Source of the DNA: Oscarella lobularis
Lineage: Eukaryota; Porifera; Homoscleromorpha; Homosclerophorida; Oscarellidae
Length of the DNA: 64,000 nucleotides
NCBI RefSeq assembly: GCF_947507565.1
Contig: NC_089192.1
Span: 1,054,001 to 1,118,000 of the forward strand
Direction of reading: 5' to 3'
Under the pieces are notes generated by a model. It was not told the origin of the DNA. It searched no databases and was given only the letters and a program-made list of their open reading frames with translations. Below are positions 45,016-56,208 of the stretch, in pieces; position 1 is the first letter of the stretch, and each line of letters begins with the position of its first letter. Made by a program: the position numbers and the translations under genes.

Positions 45016-47906
45016 TTACTCATGAGCCAAACTAGAAACATATACCGGCGACTCAGTCATTGCAATCACATTCTGATTGACATTTTTGGATTCAGCTTGC
45101 GGATGACATCTGTCTGACTGACTAGAAAGACGCATTTTCGTCACCCAAACATAGCCACAAATGACAGCAATCACGCAAATTATCGCGGCGACTCCTAAAA
45201 TAAATTAAATATTATAATAAATAGGAATTGAAACATACCAAGTATTGCAGCAACTATTATAGAAGTTCTGCTTATTCCCTCTTTCTCGTCAGTCACGTCG
45301 GTATCTAAGAGATGCGGTTAGAGACACTAACCCGTCAACACTGAACTTCAAGAACAGTGCGCTGCTCTTTGAAGCTAAACTAAGCCTATACCAGTGTCAC
45401 CACTTTTAAAATCTTTAGTCTGCTTACATGTTTCGCATAGTATGTCGCTGTAGCGCGGCTGGCAGTGACATATGAATTGACCTTCTTGGTTCACGCACGT
45501 CGCATTGTTTTGGCACGGTTGCGAACTGCATTCGTCTATAGCTGCATGACGTAGATCACTCTAACGAGATGCCACGCATTTATATTTTCTTGCACACGTA
45601 CGTGATTCGCATTGTTTTCCACTGTAGCCTGTGGCACACAGGCACGTGAATAAATTCCTCTCCTGTACGCACGTTCCTCCGTTTTGACACGGCGACGACA
45701 TGCACTCGCCTATTTGGACCTCACAGTGCAAACCCGTGAATTCCGGTTGACACGAGCACGTGTAGCCTTTGAAGACATCCGAACAGTGGCCACTGTTCTG
45801 ACATGGATTTGATTGACATTCGCTGATATCAGTTTCGCAATTCTCGTCAGTATATCCGGCCAGACAGTTGCACGTGTAAAGGTTAACGTGATCCATACAA
45901 ACTCCGCGATTTTCGCACGGCGACGACGCGCACTCGTCGATATTCCTTTCACAGTCAACACCCGTAAATCCGTCAATGCAACTGCACGTGTGATGATTAA
46001 CGTGATCGGAACACGTGCCGTCGTTCTGACACGGCGCCGACTCGCATTCGTTAATATTCATTTGACATAGATCGCCAGTGAAACCGGGAACGCATTGGCA
46101 AGTATAATCATTAACGGCGTCGATACACGTGGTACCGTTCTGGCAGGGATTCGACGCGCAATCGTCAATATTTATCTCGCAAAATATGCCATCAAATCCG
46201 AAACGACATTCGCAATAAAATCTTCCTTGCAGATTGTTGCACGTGCCGCCGTTCTGACACGGTTTCGACACTCGCACGGTCGGACACTCGCACGTGTAGC
46301 CGGCGACGCCGTCCACGCAAACGCCGTTGTTCTGGCACGGACTCGAGGCGCACTCGTTGATATTCATCTCGCAGTCGACGCCCGTGAAACCGGGCAAACA
46401 CGAGCACGAATACCGATTGATTCCGTCTCGACATGTTGCGCCATTCTGACACGGATTCGACTGACACTCGTCGTCGTTTGTTTCGCAACGAAGGCCCGAG
46501 AAGCCGAATATGCACTCGCAATGGAAACGTCCAGTCAGGTCGTTGCACGTGCCTCCATTGGCACAAGGATTTGATTGACATTCGTCGATATCAGTTTCGC
46601 AACTCCTACCAGTAAAACCAGCCGGACAGTTGCACGTATAGCCATCAGCGTTATCAATACAAACGCCGCGATTCTCGCACGGCGACGACGCGCACTCGTC
46701 GATGTTCGTCTCGCATTGAGCCCCGGTGAATCCGACAACACACAAGCACGAATGCGTTCCGTTACCGTCGACGCACGTCGCCCCGTTTCGACAGTCAGCC
46801 ACGAGACAATCATCGGAATGAATTTGACAGAAGTCGCCTATCCACAGCGACGAGCACGTACACGTCACCGCATCGATTCTGTCGACGCACGTGCCGCCAT
46901 TTGAGCAAGGCGCGTACGCGACGCACTCGTCCATATTCGTCTCGCACTCGACACCAGTAAAGCCGTCAACGCACGTGCATGTATAGGCATTCTCTCCGTC
47001 AACGCACGTGCCACCATTCTGGCACGGATTTGACTGACAGTCATCAAGATTCAATTCGCAGTAAGTTCCGTCGTATCCAAAACGGCATTCGCAAAAAATT
47101 CTGGAAGGGAACTTGTTGCACGTGCCGCCGTTTTGACACGGCGATTCCGAGCAATCAGTCAGAATTCTGACGTCATTACACGAGAGTCCGTCGACGCTCG
47201 TCCGAAACGGCAAACAATTGCACGCGTACGAGCAATTCCCGTTGACGCATACGCCCTCCGTCACCGGATCGCCACACGCCGTCACACCAAAGCACTCGTC
47301 GATGTCGGAGCAATCGTCGCCCAAATAGCCGCCCGGGCATCGGCAGACGAAATCGCTAGCCCCGTCGAAAACGCACGGTCCCCGCGATGAACAGCCGCCG
47401 CTGCAATTGAAATCACCTCGATAGACGACAATACGTGCGCCTTCTTCGCATTGATTGGGACTATTGTTTGGATGCGATATGAAATAGTTGGCTCCGGCGA
47501 CGAGAGACTGCGTTACGTTGACGTGGGTGGATCCGACGGTTTGACCCACGAGAGTCGTTCCCGCCGCCGCGACGTCGCAGTTTTTCAGCGCGTCCATTGA
47601 CGGCACCTTGTATACGACGATATCGCCGGCGCTTCGGAACGTGCCGTCGGTCGTAAAGCGAACGTTTTCGCCTGTTTGGACGACGAGGCGGGGTTGCTGA
47701 GCGAAAAAGCATTCGGCGCATTCGGAATGAACGGACCAGGCGTACGACGTCGTCGCGCCCACTTTCGAAGCGTCCCAGCACTGTTCGCCCGGCGGACAGG
47801 CGGTCTGCGCGTTTGCCTCGGGATTCGAGCACGTAGGGGGCGTTATCGAAGCAGAGGCGAGAGCGAAAGCAAGGGCGGCCAGGAGGATGACAAAACGCGC
47901 GTCCAT
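45016..47906 (-). CDS. Type I membrane protein with about 17 EGF repeats
   Basis: ATG at 47906 starts a signal peptide (MDARFVILLAALAFALASA). A Cys-containing N-terminal domain of about 200 residues follows, then EGF modules from CSGGCSSRGPC, many calcium-binding type (DIDECQSNPC, NIDECASSPC), as in Notch- or fibropellin-like proteins. One large exon (down to about 45600) is followed by an exon with one more EGF (IDECSSQPCQNNATC), then short exons giving SRTSIIVAAILGVAAIICVIAV, a transmembrane helix, and a cytoplasmic tail of about 50 residues ending ..SPVYVSSLAHE with TAA at 45018-45016. No DSL, LNR or ankyrin domains are seen, so it is neither Notch nor Delta. The module ending CECPTVRVSKPCQNGG has lost its last Cys (see findings). 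Upstream in-frame sequence to 48071 is open but lacks a better signal peptide. Confidence 0.88.
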
Positions 47907-48163
47907 TGCACACGAAAGATGGAGTCGAGACTCTCTGCTCTTCGAGGAACGAGTGGGAGAAGAAATGGGGAGGTGGAGACGATTCACGTGTGCAAGTCGC
48001 TCTACGATCCGTCGACGCGATCGGACGCGATCTCGTCGACGAGCCGAAGGCGTCTGATCTGAAGAAGTCACTAAGAGTTCGTTCCGTCTCCAGTTCTCAG
48101 TTGTAGTTCTACTGATGACATCATCAGGGCTGCCTGGTCACGTACGCTAAGCGCTACAGCAAC
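47907..48163. promoter_or_regulatory. Shared upstream region of the EGF gene and GCLC, with a beta-mannosidase 3'-end copy
   Basis: The two start codons are 257 bp apart and divergent. At 48050-48090, TCTGATCTGAAGAAGTC and AAGAGTTCGTTCCGTCTC repeat the last codons of beta-mannosidase (44839-44875), followed by CTGGTCAC(G/A)TACGCTA also shared with 44938-44953. A duplicated piece of a neighbouring gene therefore forms part of this promoter region. Confidence 0.7.
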
Positions 48164-51100
48164 ATGGGTCTCCTGAGCGAAGGTTCTCCTCTCTCGTGGC
48201 AAGAAACGAAGAAGCACGTCGACCACGTGAAAAAATCGGGCATCCGACAATTCCTCTCAATCTATCGTCGACTGAAAGATCGCCAAAAGGACCATTTGAA
48301 GTGGGGCGACGAAGTAAGCGCGACTAGACGAAAAACAAACGACGTTATTTCACCTGCACCACGACCAAAGATCGAATACACGCTCGTGCACTTCGACCAC
48401 GAGCGCAAGACAGCTCGCCTCTATCTCGACGGACCGAAATATTTGGAAACGCTTCAAGAGGAAGAAAAGCGCTCTCCCGAGTAAGCGAAACAAGAAAAAA
48501 TCAGCTAAAAATTCCTAATGCGTTGCCGTGAAGCTCGCATCCGACGACGTGGCGACCCGAATATGGGAGCTACATGCTCGAATGTACGTAGGTTCATCCA
48601 CATTTACATGAGTCATCGTGACGCGTCGACGTCGCCTTTGGGTTCGATTTAATTAATTCTAATTGATGACCACGCCTTTTTAGCGACACCCGGAAAACCG
48701 TGGGTTTTTGTTGGCGATTTGTCCGAGTTCAATGACGTCGAACCGAACATGAAGCTGAGGTAGTAAATAGGCCACGCCCTAGCTATTTATTAATTAGCCT
48801 GCACGAAGTTGTACTATTGGTAGTCTAGGATCTCGAGAGAATGCAGTGGGCATTGTCTCGTGCATTGATTGACCTTTTGGTCTGTTTTTACTTAATTAGA
48901 AGTGGAACCCTCATTGTTGGCTTAGGTGCCATGTATGCGTTTTTCTAGACTCCCTTGCGCCTTATACTGTAGTGATAAACGATGTTGAAGTGCTAAAACG
49001 TTTACCGCAATTCATACAGGAGAGAAGAGATTACGAAGCTTCTTGAAGGAACGAACGTTTCTTGTTTGACCGTGACAACGTTTCCCAGGTGACACTGGCC
49101 TTTTCACTCATTTTCCCCCTCATTGAAGCATTTTGTTGTCTCTCGCGCTCACGAAGAATTGGCTGTCCTGATTTCACGCAACCGATTTATCGACCGACTC
49201 CCCAACCCGAAGCTGATGGAGCATCGCGTTCGGTTTTCTATCCTGACCAGGCCATCTATCCCGGACACCCTCGATTCCGGTGAGACGACTACCCTTCTTA
49301 ATTGATTTATTAATCGACTTTCTTTTAGGACTTTGACGCGAAATATTCGCGATAGACGAGGATCCAAAGTTGCAATGAATTTGCCGAGTACGACATTCGT
49401 TGACAGGGGTTTATTTCAAAGAAATTTTATATTGCACTAGTTTTTCGAGACGCGAATACGCCGTCTCCTTTCGTGGAAACGTTCGACGATCCCGAAGCCA
49501 ATGCGGCGTCGCTTAAGGATCACGTCTATCTCGATTGCATGGGCTTTGGAATGGGATGCAGTTGTCTCCAGGCGAGAGAACATCATTTGTCTTTCTTCTC
49601 GTACAACTAGCGTCTCTCGCCTTCTAGATGACCTTTCAAGCATGCAGCGTCGACGAGGGAAAGTATCTGTATGACCAACTGGTTCCCATATGTCCTATTG
49701 TGGTACGCTTGCACGCATAGTATATATACTACAGTAGCCAACACTTTACATGTGTCTTGTTCTTTAGATGGCTCTCTCAGCTGCGGCTCCCATCTATCGA
49801 GGCTATCTTGTTGACAGTGATTGTCGCTGGAATGTCATATCTGGATCCGTCGATTGCCGGACTCCCGAAGAACGAGGGCTGAAAGTAGGAGGAAGTGGAG
49901 GCATTAGGCTCTGCTCTTATGTATGTTGTGGTACTTATAGCCTCTATCTGAAAACAAATTCGTCATTCCTAAATCGCGTTACGGATCTGTTGATTGCTAT
50001 TTGGCCAGCGACAAATACAACGACGTTCCCATTCAGTACGAACCGGAAGTCTTGCAAGAATTAATAGACGAAGGTAAGTAGGACTCTCTTGCAGCAAAGT
50101 CCCACCTCACTTCTTTATTTTCCTCAAGGAGTGGACGAGCTCTTGGCTAAGCACATCGCTCATCTTTTCATACGTGACACCGTGTCGCTGTTTTCGGAGA
50201 AAATTAAGCAGGATTTAGAAAAGGAGTCTGATCATTTTGAGGTACGATATTCCAATACGTATATATCTTTTTCACTGTGCATATATGAACACTACTAATA
50301 GCATACGTACCTGCATAGAGATGCATAAGTCACACTGCTGCGTTTCTAGAATATCCAATCAACGAATTGGCAATCGATGCGCTTCAAGCCGCCACCTCCC
50401 AATTCAGATATCGGATGGAGAATCGAATTTCGAGTTTGTGAGGTGCAAGGCGTTTTTAATTAATTGGCATAAAAATTCTCCTCGCTTAGATTGGGTTCTC
50501 TTGTCTTTTCAGGTTCAGGTGACGGACTTCGAGAATGCCGCCTACGCTGTCTTTATTGTTCTTCTCACCAGAGCCATAATGTCATTTGGACTCAATTTTT
50601 ATATGCCAATATCAAAGGTAGTCTGTGAATCTCTTCAGGGCGCCTCTCGCTTTCACCTATTTATCTAGGTTGACGAGAATATGGAAAAGGCCCAGAGACG
50701 GGATGCTGCGCGCGCTGAAAAATTCTATTTTCGTTGTCAACCGTTTCCTGGTACGAAAGAAAAAGATCCACGTGAATGAAACGATTTCACAGCATTAATA
50801 GGAGATTTTGAAGTTAAAGCGGAAGACCCCGAATTCAGCTTGATGTCCGTAGACACGTTAATTAATGGAAAAGTAATAGTATATGTCTTCCTTGTAAATA
50901 ATCACTTCTCTTTTTTGTAGGACGGTGAATTTCCCGGGTTAATTCCTCTTATTTGGCGCTATTTGGATTCCGTTCACGTCGACGCTGAAACGCATTGCAC
51001 GATAAGTCGCTACTTGTGTCTCATTGAGCGTCGAGCCTCAGGTCAGTCAATAATTGCGGCCAAAAATGGCTATTAGTAAACGTATTCCTTCAAAATTTCT

Positions 51101-51347
51101 CACGCCTTTATACTAATGCTGTGGTTTTATACATATATATATAGGAAAGGTGCTGACTGCGGCTCAGTGGATGCGCCAATTCGTTCACAGTCATCCCAAA
51201 TACTCTCGAGATTCGGTTGTGTCCGACGAAATCAATTACGATTTGATGTGCGCTTTCGATAAGATCATGAAAGGCCAAATGGGCTGTCCAGAGTTGTTGG
51301 GAAAATGCGACGACCTTCTTGAGAGAAAAGACGCTCAAACGTCGTAG
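48164..51347 (+). CDS. GCLC: Glutamate-cysteine ligase catalytic subunit
   Basis: First and rate-limiting enzyme of glutathione synthesis, joining Glu and Cys with ATP in the cytosol. ATG at 48164 gives [18 protein letters not shown], typical of the family. Exon 1 ends at ..WGDE and exon 2 continues [19 protein letters not shown]. Further exons give [96 protein letters not shown], and [20 protein letters not shown] near the C-terminus; stop TAG at 51345-51347. About 14 exons with 50-100 nt introns. The regulatory subunit GCLM is not in the window. Confidence 0.95.
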
Positions 51348-51728
51348 TTCGTTCGTTCTCGCTGCACACCGCCTTGGTTTTGCACGTACCATTGCTTTAT
51401 TATTGCCTGGGACTGTGGTGCTGCTGGAACAAAGCGTTTTTATGTAATGTGGACGTCCCTAGCTGAAGCTTCTTTCTTTGACTGCTAGTCGTTCTTGCAT
51501 CCATCTCGAGGTATCCATAGTAGTGCGCACTACTATCTATCTTCCAAATAGTAGCGGCCATTGCGCGTCACGTGATTGAAGGCGCCTCTAACGATAGGCT
51601 CCCGCGTTTTTTCCGGAAACTGCTCAAACTGCCCAAACCAGTTTCGCGTGTTAGGCGTGCGTGATCACAATTCCCAACTGTGATTGGTTCTTACGTCGCC
51701 TACGTCATTGGAATCCGGGTTTGAGTGC
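51348..51728. promoter_or_regulatory. CpG-containing region before the 51.7-kb transcript
   Basis: Includes GTAGTGCGCACTAC (palindromic, near 51520) and CGTCACGTGATTG near 51565. It is followed by very CpG-rich sequence to about 52330, resembling a promoter-proximal region. Confidence 0.4.
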
Positions 51729-52360
51729 ATGTGCGACTCGCCGGTTTCAGTCATTCTCGGCCGAACTTTCTTCGAAGCAGGCGCACTTCTGCAGCGGCCG
51801 CGTTTTTCGTTCGTCGTCGACACCGGGGCGGCCGAGAAAGGCATTCTGCCTCGCGGCAGAGCCATTAGCACACGATCCGGCGGGGACTACGGCGTCTTCC
51901 GGTGAGAACGAGCGACGCCCCCAATTTCATTCACGAACCTAATAGCGCCTATTTTCGCAGGAAATCCCCGCAATCCTTCGCGAAGGATTGCGCCCTGGGT
52001 CGACGAAGACAGCGCAACGCGGCCGGCACGTCGGTAAGTCAGCAGCGCGCCCGTTTTCGCCTTCACGCGCGATCGATCGATTTTTTTCTTTCAGATCGTC
52101 GCGCCTCGGCGCGCGATGACGTGCGTTGATGGGATCGCACAGCGCCGGCGTCTCCGCTCGCCTGTAAGAACCGAATCCGCGCGACTTCCGTTGTCTCGAC
52201 CGCGCGATTGACGGTCTACGCGTTTTCTTTAGAAAAGCGACGGCGATCCCCCGTCAAAGCCGAGCAAAACGGCTGATTGTCGCGCCTCGCGACATCGACG
52301 ATGGTAACCTAAGCCTTCTCTTCACGCATCCTTCATTGTTCTATATAATGTGTCATAGAT
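51729..52360 (+). CDS. Possible small basic protein in the first exons of the 51.7-55 kb locus
   Basis: Strong splice signals define exons 51729-51901 (start uncertain), 51961-52033, 52095-52163, 52233-52303 and 52359-52419. Joined, the frame from ATG 51729 reads 128 codons (MCDSPVSVILGRTFF.. to ..RASRHRR) and stops with a TGA formed across the 52303/52359 junction. The other two frames stop earlier. The product is Arg/Ser-rich and resembles nothing I recognise. It may be a small protein, or the exons may be non-coding. Exon 2 carries the perfect palindrome CAATCCTTCGCGAAGGATTG (51971-51990). Confidence 0.3.
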
Positions 52361-53013
52361 TGGAGACACGCGGAGAAACATCTGTCGACAGCTGCCGGCG
52401 GACCGCACCCACTTGGAAGGTAATGACGCCATGTGGATTAATTAATTAGTTTATTAATTTATTATCTTATTTTAGTCTGCCTTGACGACGGCGATGATGA
52501 CGACAACGGCAATGACGACAACGATGGAGGACGGCCATGGCAAAGATGGCCTGACACTACCGACGAGGCAGAAGATCGAGGTTCGTACTTCCCTTGGGGC
52601 CCGTATGGAGTAGGCGCGCTCATAAGGGCGGAGAGCTCTCGCACTGCACCCAAGCTGATTGCACGTTTTGCCACTGCTCCCTCTTCGGGCCAGACGGAAC
52701 ATGTACACTGATTGCGACCTAGGGGGTGGGAGGGACGGTTTGAAGTGGGGCAGTGGCATCTCAGCAAAAAGCTTGTATTGTGTGCACGTGCGAGGGCCTA
52801 AATGGGGACAACAAAAAGCATAATGTACTGACCATCCTATGCATCGTGCCGCTTTGCAACTACGATAGACAAAGCATTACGTTCATGCGGGTCCGTATAC
52901 CGCCATGCATTAGGGTTAGGGCGGCTGTCAGTAGGTAGGGCGTTTCCCAAAGTAGATATAGGTTGTAGCTCCTTCCCCAACGTGCTTAGCTGGCAGCCGC
53001 CACGTTAGACCAT

Positions 53014-53413
53014 TTCAGTGGATTCTGAGGTACTCTAGGTTGATTTAGAATATAGGATAACTATCTAGGTCAATGGATTTGGAGGTAATCTAGGTTGATT
53101 GTTAGAGTTAGAATATAGGATAATTATTTAGGTCAATGGATTTGGAGGTAATCTAGGTTGTTGGTGGTAGAATGTAGGATAATTATCTAGGTCAATGGAT
53201 TTGGAGGTACTCTAGGTTGATTTAGTGTGTAGGTTTTTGATTTTTTAATTAATTAACTAAATTTTAGGTCAATGGAATTAGAGGTACTCTAGGTTGATGT
53301 AGTATATAGGTTTTTAATTAATTAAATTTTAGGTCAATGGATTTAGAGGTACTCTAGGTTGATCTAGTATGTAGGTTTTTAATAAATTAAATTTTAGATC
53401 AATGGATTTGGAG
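53014..53413 (+). repeat. Tandem array of 16-nt exon-like units with 43-61-nt intron-like spacers
   Basis: GTCAATGGATTTGGAG or close variants lie at 53069-53084, 53132-53147, 53191-53206, 53268-53283, 53333-53348 and 53398-53413, with a degenerate unit at 53014-53029. Each is preceded by TATCTAG, TATTTAG or TTTTAG and followed by GTAATCTAGG or GTACTCTAGG. Unit spacing is 59-77 bp. The donor and acceptor signals are conserved in every unit. Confidence 0.85.
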
Positions 53414-53636
53414 GTACTTTAGGTTGATTGTTATTTATATTCTCTAATCCGTCTTTTAGCGTAATTGTATTATTTGAACAATTTGTGTTTTAAAGCTAAT
53501 ATTTAAAATTTTTTGTGTAGATAAATATTTCGAGAAAAATGTCAATGTTTCTATTGCAACTCCCACTCACGAAGAGGTATTAGTTTGGAGCAATGTGATA
53601 GTAGTTTCTGTATCAGTTTTCGTAGACAAAGAAAAG

Positions 53637-54740
53637 AGAGAGGAAGAGCCGTTAAGATGGACTACCTTGGCTATCAGTGATTAAAATAGCCGGCTATTCA
53701 ATTTCTGAAGAAGAGAAGGTATGTAATTGGCAGGGCCAATGTGCGTGTGTTCCTATGTATTTGCTGTTTAGAGGGAAAAGCGAGCAAGTGAGAGCCTGCC
53801 TTTTTATTATTCAGAGCATTTTGGCTTAGTGGACTGCGACATCATCAATGAAGTATGCACTTATTCACGTAATGGTAAATTACCAAAATTTACTTTTTAG
53901 ATAAAGACTGGAATGGAACAAAAGCCAATGGGTCTTGAGGTATGAAATCTCTTTTCCGAATCACTGAAAACAAGGTATTTACTTTTACACGTTAATGTAT
54001 ATCCTTGTGAGGTTTTTGTTGTAGGAAAGAGAGCGGGAAGAGGAAAGCCGTGGAGGAGGAGCGTAATAGATAGATACACCGCCAGCGAATAAGGTACGGC
54101 ATTCACTTAGCACGTTGATGTACGTCTATATGCCTTTTTGGTCTAGGAAAAGAAGAGGAAGAAACTTCCTTATTTCATTTTTTGATTTTTTACTTGGTAA
54201 ACAGTGGATAATGAGGTAGTAAATTTAAAGGCGATGTGATATTTTCTTTCAGTTTTTCTTTTAGAGACAGAGACAGAGAAAGAGAAAGAGAAGGAGCCGT
54301 CTTGAGGCTAGCACTGAACAAAGCCAATTACTGAAGAGGAGAAGGTATATCTATAATTGTCAAGTCAATGCGTATGTCTTTGTATGAATTTGTTCTTTAG
54401 AGGACGAAGCGAGCGAAATAGAAAGAAGTATTTGAAACATCTTTGGCTCAGTGGACAGCATCATCAATCAGGTATGAATTTCTACTAATTCACGTAATGG
54501 TCTACTAAAATGCATTTTTAGATGAAAACTGAAGACTGGAGCTAAAGCCAATGGGTGGTGGCATCAAATTTCTTGCGCAGCTCATTGAAAAAAGAGGTGT
54601 GTATATTTTAGCACGTTTTTGTATCTTTGTAAGGTTTTTGTTTTAGAAACACAGAATCGGGAAAAGCAGAAAGCGTAGAGCTTGAATCAGTAAACAAGTG
54701 GACAACAAAGATAAGGTAATCACTTTTGCACAGTAATAGG
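53637..54740 (+). repeat. Duplicated block of purine-rich exons and introns
   Basis: About 53637-54110 corresponds to about 54283-54740. Matched landmarks are GAAGAGAAG-GTATG / GAGGAGAAG-GTATA, AGCGAGCAAGTGAGAG / AGCGAGCGAAATAGAA, CATCATCAAT, and AAAGCCAATGGGT. Both intron and exon are duplicated together. Confidence 0.65.
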
Positions 54741-55060
54741 CATTTGAAAACATTTTTGTTTCAGAAAAACGGAAGAACGGAAGGCAGAAAGTCTTGGAGA
54801 AGAAAAAGCTGCATTAGCAGCTTGGAACAAGTGGACAAAGAAGGAGGAGGTAGTCATTTTGGCTGGCACAGTGATATACAGTTCTAATAATTTTTTGTTT
54901 TAGAAAAAGAAAGTTCTTGGAGGTGTGTGAAGCTGGGATTATAGGACAACGGAGGAGGAGAGGAGGTGGTAATCATATTGCGGCACACGTGATACTTATT
55001 TCTGAACATTTTTTGGTTTTAGAAACAAGACACAGAGAGAAGATAAAAATAAAGATTGCA

Positions 55061-56208
55061 TGCAAATAAAAACTGCTTACTTTTGCATGCAAAAACTGCT
55101 TACTTTTGCATGCAGGGTGGGAAAGTAAAGTAGGGGCAAGAGGATGGGGAAATAAAGGAGAGGGGGAGAGGGTGGGGAAATTAAAGAGAGGGGAGGGGCT
55201 CTGCACACTTCAGACTTTCAGTCACAATTTTGCCATTTTATCATGTGTCAGTCACCCTGCATATTTCATCATCCTTTCATTGTATCCTCTTCTGTTCCTT
55301 TGCGCACGTTATCATTCTTCTATCTAAGATTCTATGCTGAATTGACCAGCTAGCATTTCAAAGTTTCGTTCGTTATTATATTGACAGTATTCATTCTCTG
55401 ATCTCTTTCATTCTCGGGAGTCTTCCCAAGCGGAATTTCTCCATCAACGCAAGCATCACAACTTCATGAAGAACTTTTCTCTAAGTCAACGTCATCTAAT
55501 CTCCTTTCAATTCTCTCCAGTCCTCCATTACAATGAAGGAGGACTATGCGCGCTTGAATTCTCAATAGGAGCGAGCACCTACTAGTAGTGTCTAATGTAA
55601 AGTCATCGTTCTACGCGTGGCAGCTCTTATCATCTAAATCTCTTAGTGGCCGCGCCATCAACGATGAAAATTTGGGGCGATGAAACGTACGGAAACGAAG
55701 ATAAAAGCCTTGGCGGCAGGAACCTTTTTTGTAGCTCTGTTGGTTTTGTTTTGGCTTTTTGTAGCGAGCAAATCATTACTATGACGTTACTTAGACAATA
55801 AAAATATGTCACGCGAGTCGATTATCACTCATCAACTGAGTATTGAGAAAATGCTTTTGGCAGGCTGGCGCGAAGAAAATAGCTCGACTCAGTCGAGTTT
55901 GTTTATTGCTGAATTTTTCTATCTCTGTGTTTACAGCTTAGATGTTTGCTAACACTCTATACGCTGGCTGGGTACTAGGTCTCCAGAAATCAGCGAACTT
56001 CGCGTGGGTGAATTTTGTTTTGATTACAGACGCTGACGTCTTTGGACAACATGCGTTTCTATTGGAAGAGGAAGCGACGAGAAGGACAATAGACTCGCCA
56101 AACATTTTCAGAATCGTTTTAGGAATATTTTATTGACAATAAAAGTTCATGTTAAATTCATGCACTACAAAATCTCTAGCCTTCATTAAATTGTTGTTGA
56201 TTTCTTCG
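55061..56208. other. Intergenic, no recognised gene
   Basis: A GA-rich tract at 55115-55200 and a direct repeat AAAAACTGCTTACTTTTGCATGCA at 55068-55115 are visible. No coding exon was identified. Confidence 0.5.

Larger units (their letters stand above)
51729..55060 (+). ncRNA. Many-exon transcript-like locus without a long reading frame
   Basis: Twenty or more intron-like segments of 45-70 nt, each with GT and a T-rich AG, separate short segments across this region. Exons 1-6 lie at 51729-52580. The 16-nt exon-like units lie at 53014-53413. Purine-rich exons then run from about 53510 to 55060 with acceptors such as TTTTTAG and TTGTTTTAG and donors such as GAGAAGGTAT. The purine-rich exons contain stops in all frames checked by eye (for example GTGATTAA near 53680). 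A long non-coding RNA, or a decaying and amplifying gene, fits best. No terminator was identified; expression is not shown by sequence alone. Confidence 0.4.

Noticed and set aside
45561-48071. EGF ORF taken as a complete protein starting at 48071 and ending at 45561
   Set aside because: The 48071 start has no signal peptide, and the stop at 45561 is intronic: a GTACGT donor leads to another EGF exon and a transmembrane segment.
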